From NCBI GenBank assembly GCA_004369085.1, contig ML210219.1, positions 100,260 to 134,894 on the forward strand: a stretch of DNA of 34,635 nt. Direction: 5' to 3'. Position numbers and translations under genes: made by a program. This document shows, in pieces, positions 33,174 through 34,635 of this stretch (its first letter is position 1; each line of letters begins with the position of its first letter). This stretch comes from Coprinopsis marcescibilis (lineage: Eukaryota > Basidiomycota > Agaricomycetes > Agaricales > Psathyrellaceae). The notes below the pieces were generated by a model. The model was not told the DNA's origin. It worked only from the letters and a program-made list of their open reading frames with translations, and did not search any database.

Positions 33174-33520
33174 GGTAACTGGGTGCACAGGGTAGAGCCC
33201 TTCTGTGGCTGTGCACCTACCTAGAGGTTGAGGGTTCAATCCCCACTCACTGCAGGTACCTAGGCCTGTGCTGCATACATCAGATCAGGGGGATGACTGG
33301 CAAGCCAGTCACAGTTGGTACTGGGGGCACAAGTGCAATACTGGTAGGGTGCTGGCAAGATGGAGACCTGGGACAGATGGGGATCCAGGCCAGTTGGCAT
33401 AACCAAACCATCTGCCTGAGAACAGAAAAGTAGGCTGGGTGTTGGGCCCCAGGGCCACTGGGCCATATCCAGATGGGGTAGACCCCTTCCCAGGGTCAAG
33501 AGGGCTAAATCCCTACACTT
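33174..33520 (+). mobile_element. Possible tRNA-derived SINE
   Basis: The left end resembles a tRNA gene with both internal RNA polymerase III boxes. A TGGGTGCACAGGG box-A-like sequence runs directly into GGTAGAGCC (about 33179-33197). GGTTCAATCC, a good box B, follows about 40 bp on at about 33230, preceded by an AGAGGTTGAG variable-loop-like stretch. A GC-rich, non-coding body of about 270 bp follows. The left edge falls exactly where the copia reading frame stops being recognisable, suggesting insertion into that fragment. The right edge is a guess, and no poly(A) tail or duplication is clear. Confidence 0.4.
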
Positions 33521-33535
33521 ATCACTGACCCATGG

Positions 33536-33816
33536 CTCTACATACCGTGTACATACAGTCTACATGGAGTCTACATGAAGTCTACATATAGTATATACAC
33601 TACGTGTAAAGTATACATAAAGTGTATGTATCGTGTACATACTGTGTACATACGCTTTATATAATCTCTATGTACACTCTACATAATCTGTACATACACT
33701 ACATGTAAGCTCTATATACACTACATGTAAGCTCTACATACACTACACATAACCTCTATGTACACCACATGTAACCTCCATGTACACTACACATAAACTC
33801 TATATATATATATACC
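33536..33816. repeat. AT-rich minisatellite, 22-bp unit
   Basis: From 33666 to 33797 six 22-bp units follow one another without gaps (33666, 33688, 33710, 33732, 33754, 33776), each close to CTCTACATACACTACATGTAAC. The array is flanked on the left by degenerate TGTACATA-rich repeats back to about 33536 and on the right by a short TA run. Confidence 0.8.
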
Positions 33817-33954
33817 TTTTGTATCAGACTTGTGTATACAAAATACTTTGTCACTGTAGCTTTATATATTGGTTTCCATTTGACAATTTTAATGTCTCAT
33901 ATAAATAACTAATGTACAACTTAAAAATGACTTCTTTTCCCTTTAATCTTAACT

Positions 33955-34635
33955 TCAATCTTCATCATCTGTACCACTCTCCTCAGCTTCATCAACCTCA
34001 TTCTCCCTACTAGCCTCCATGTTACCTACATCATTGCCTTGCTTGGATAGTATTATCTTGGTATGATAATAGTATAGCATAACATGGATTAGCCACTTGA
34101 AGTTGTATGCTGTCATCCGTTTCAGAATTGCAGAGAATTCACAAGCCAGGCATTAAGCTGCTTGCAAACTTGGGTGTTAAAAGCATGCTTGAAGTATGGT
34201 TGGCCTTGAGCATCCAGGGCAACAATAACAAGGTTGGGCTGAGAACCATCATAAGGAGCAGGATTGCAGAATTTCTGGCACAACTCATCTGAAGCCTTGT
34301 GGTTGTTGTAGTGGTAGGTGTCAACAATGAAGCGAGAAGTATCAAGCCAGTACTTCCAGTCAGGATTCTGTGTCACAGTTCTTGAAACCGGACATGCTTT
34401 GTCAATGCATATAAAGTCTGGACGAGAATGTGGTTCAGGAAAGACATTGTGAAGAAACTTGAGAATCTTTGTAGGTGACTCAGACTTGGCAAACAGGGCC
34501 CAAGCCTTGACAGTGCCACAGGGATAACAGATTGTCTCCACACAATAGTACCACTTGGGACCAAAGTAATGTTTCAACTGTCTCTGCTCCTCTTCCAGCT
34601 TGTCATGAGGGTGATTGTTGCACTGTCCTACTTGT
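33955..34635 (-). pseudogene. KDZ-associated (CxC-type) transposon protein, 3' part, frameshifted
   Basis: This gene enters from beyond the right edge of the window on the minus strand. Open sequence from about 34634 (GQCNNHPHDKLEEEQRQLKH) continues with KWYYCVETICYPCGTVKAWA, RPDFICIDKACPVSRT, FIVDTYHYNNHKASDELCQK, FCNPAPYDGSQPNLVIVA and AFNTQVCKQLNAWL. This is a family that accompanies Kyakuja-Dileera-Zisupton (KDZ) transposases in Agaricomycetes (the CxC5/CxC6 type, from memory). Directly after LNAWL, near 34141-34145, the frame shifts by one base. The expected ending resumes in another frame (AILKRMTAYNFKWLIHVMLY), then an acidic tail to a TGA at 33955-33957. It is therefore a decaying copy, not a gene in use. 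Confidence 0.7.

Noticed and set aside
33181..33245. Functional tRNA gene
   Set aside because: The box-B region is good but stems do not pair properly and no clear anticodon arm forms; a tRNA-derived SINE fits better.

Overview
This window comes from a filamentous basidiomycete, most likely an Agaricomycete. The genes carry many short introns of about 48-100 nt, almost all GT-AG. One gene is a basidiomycete-type DUF4203 membrane protein, and the right third holds Plavaka-type and KDZ-associated transposon proteins together with a DUF6532 gene, a set I know from Agaricomycetes. No rRNA or ordinary tRNA gene was seen. All exon joins below were made by eye from GT/GC...AG signals and checked for reading-frame continuity.

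Left two thirds (about 1-23,100): a compact euchromatic block. On the minus strand, in order, lie a truncated SDR relic (115-~570); a complete SDR of the WWOX/retinol-dehydrogenase-like type (925-2257), of which the relic is a partial tandem copy; a Ppc89/Cep57-like spindle pole body protein (2784-6242); a DUF4203/TMEM198-like membrane protein (6470-8527); and the ribosome-biogenesis GTPase Bms1 (8753-12360). A previously easy-to-miss two-exon gene for an 83-residue protein (12392-12697, plus) starts only 31 bp from the Bms1 start codon. A second, classical SDR follows on the plus strand (13493-14950). Then, on the minus strand, come an F-box protein (15114-16882), a leucine-rich-repeat-like protein of unknown role (17397-19549) and the mitochondrial 2-oxoglutarate dehydrogenase E1 gene (19791-23090), which needs a GC-AG intron. 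The genes are unrelated housekeeping and accessory genes rather than a pathway cluster.

Right third (about 23,240-34,635): a mobile-element graveyard. It begins 155 bp upstream of the 2-oxoglutarate dehydrogenase start codon with an ~0.8-kb inverted-repeat element full of a 10-bp motif. Next is a 515-bp solo LTR with a perfect 5-bp target duplication, inserted into a short reading frame that closes up perfectly when the LTR is removed. Then comes a ~6.9-kb element bounded by 26-bp inverted repeats (25646-32537). This element contains a decayed Plavaka transposase on the minus strand, a small coiled-coil reading frame, and a divergently transcribed DUF6532 gene with an apparently intact frame of 619 residues. 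To its right are a foldback, a stop-riddled Ty1/copia reverse-transcriptase fragment, a possible tRNA-derived SINE, a 22-bp minisatellite, and the frameshifted 3' part of a KDZ-associated transposon protein running off the window edge.

The most interesting system is the TIR-bounded Plavaka element, in which the transposase is broken but the DUF6532 gene has stayed open.
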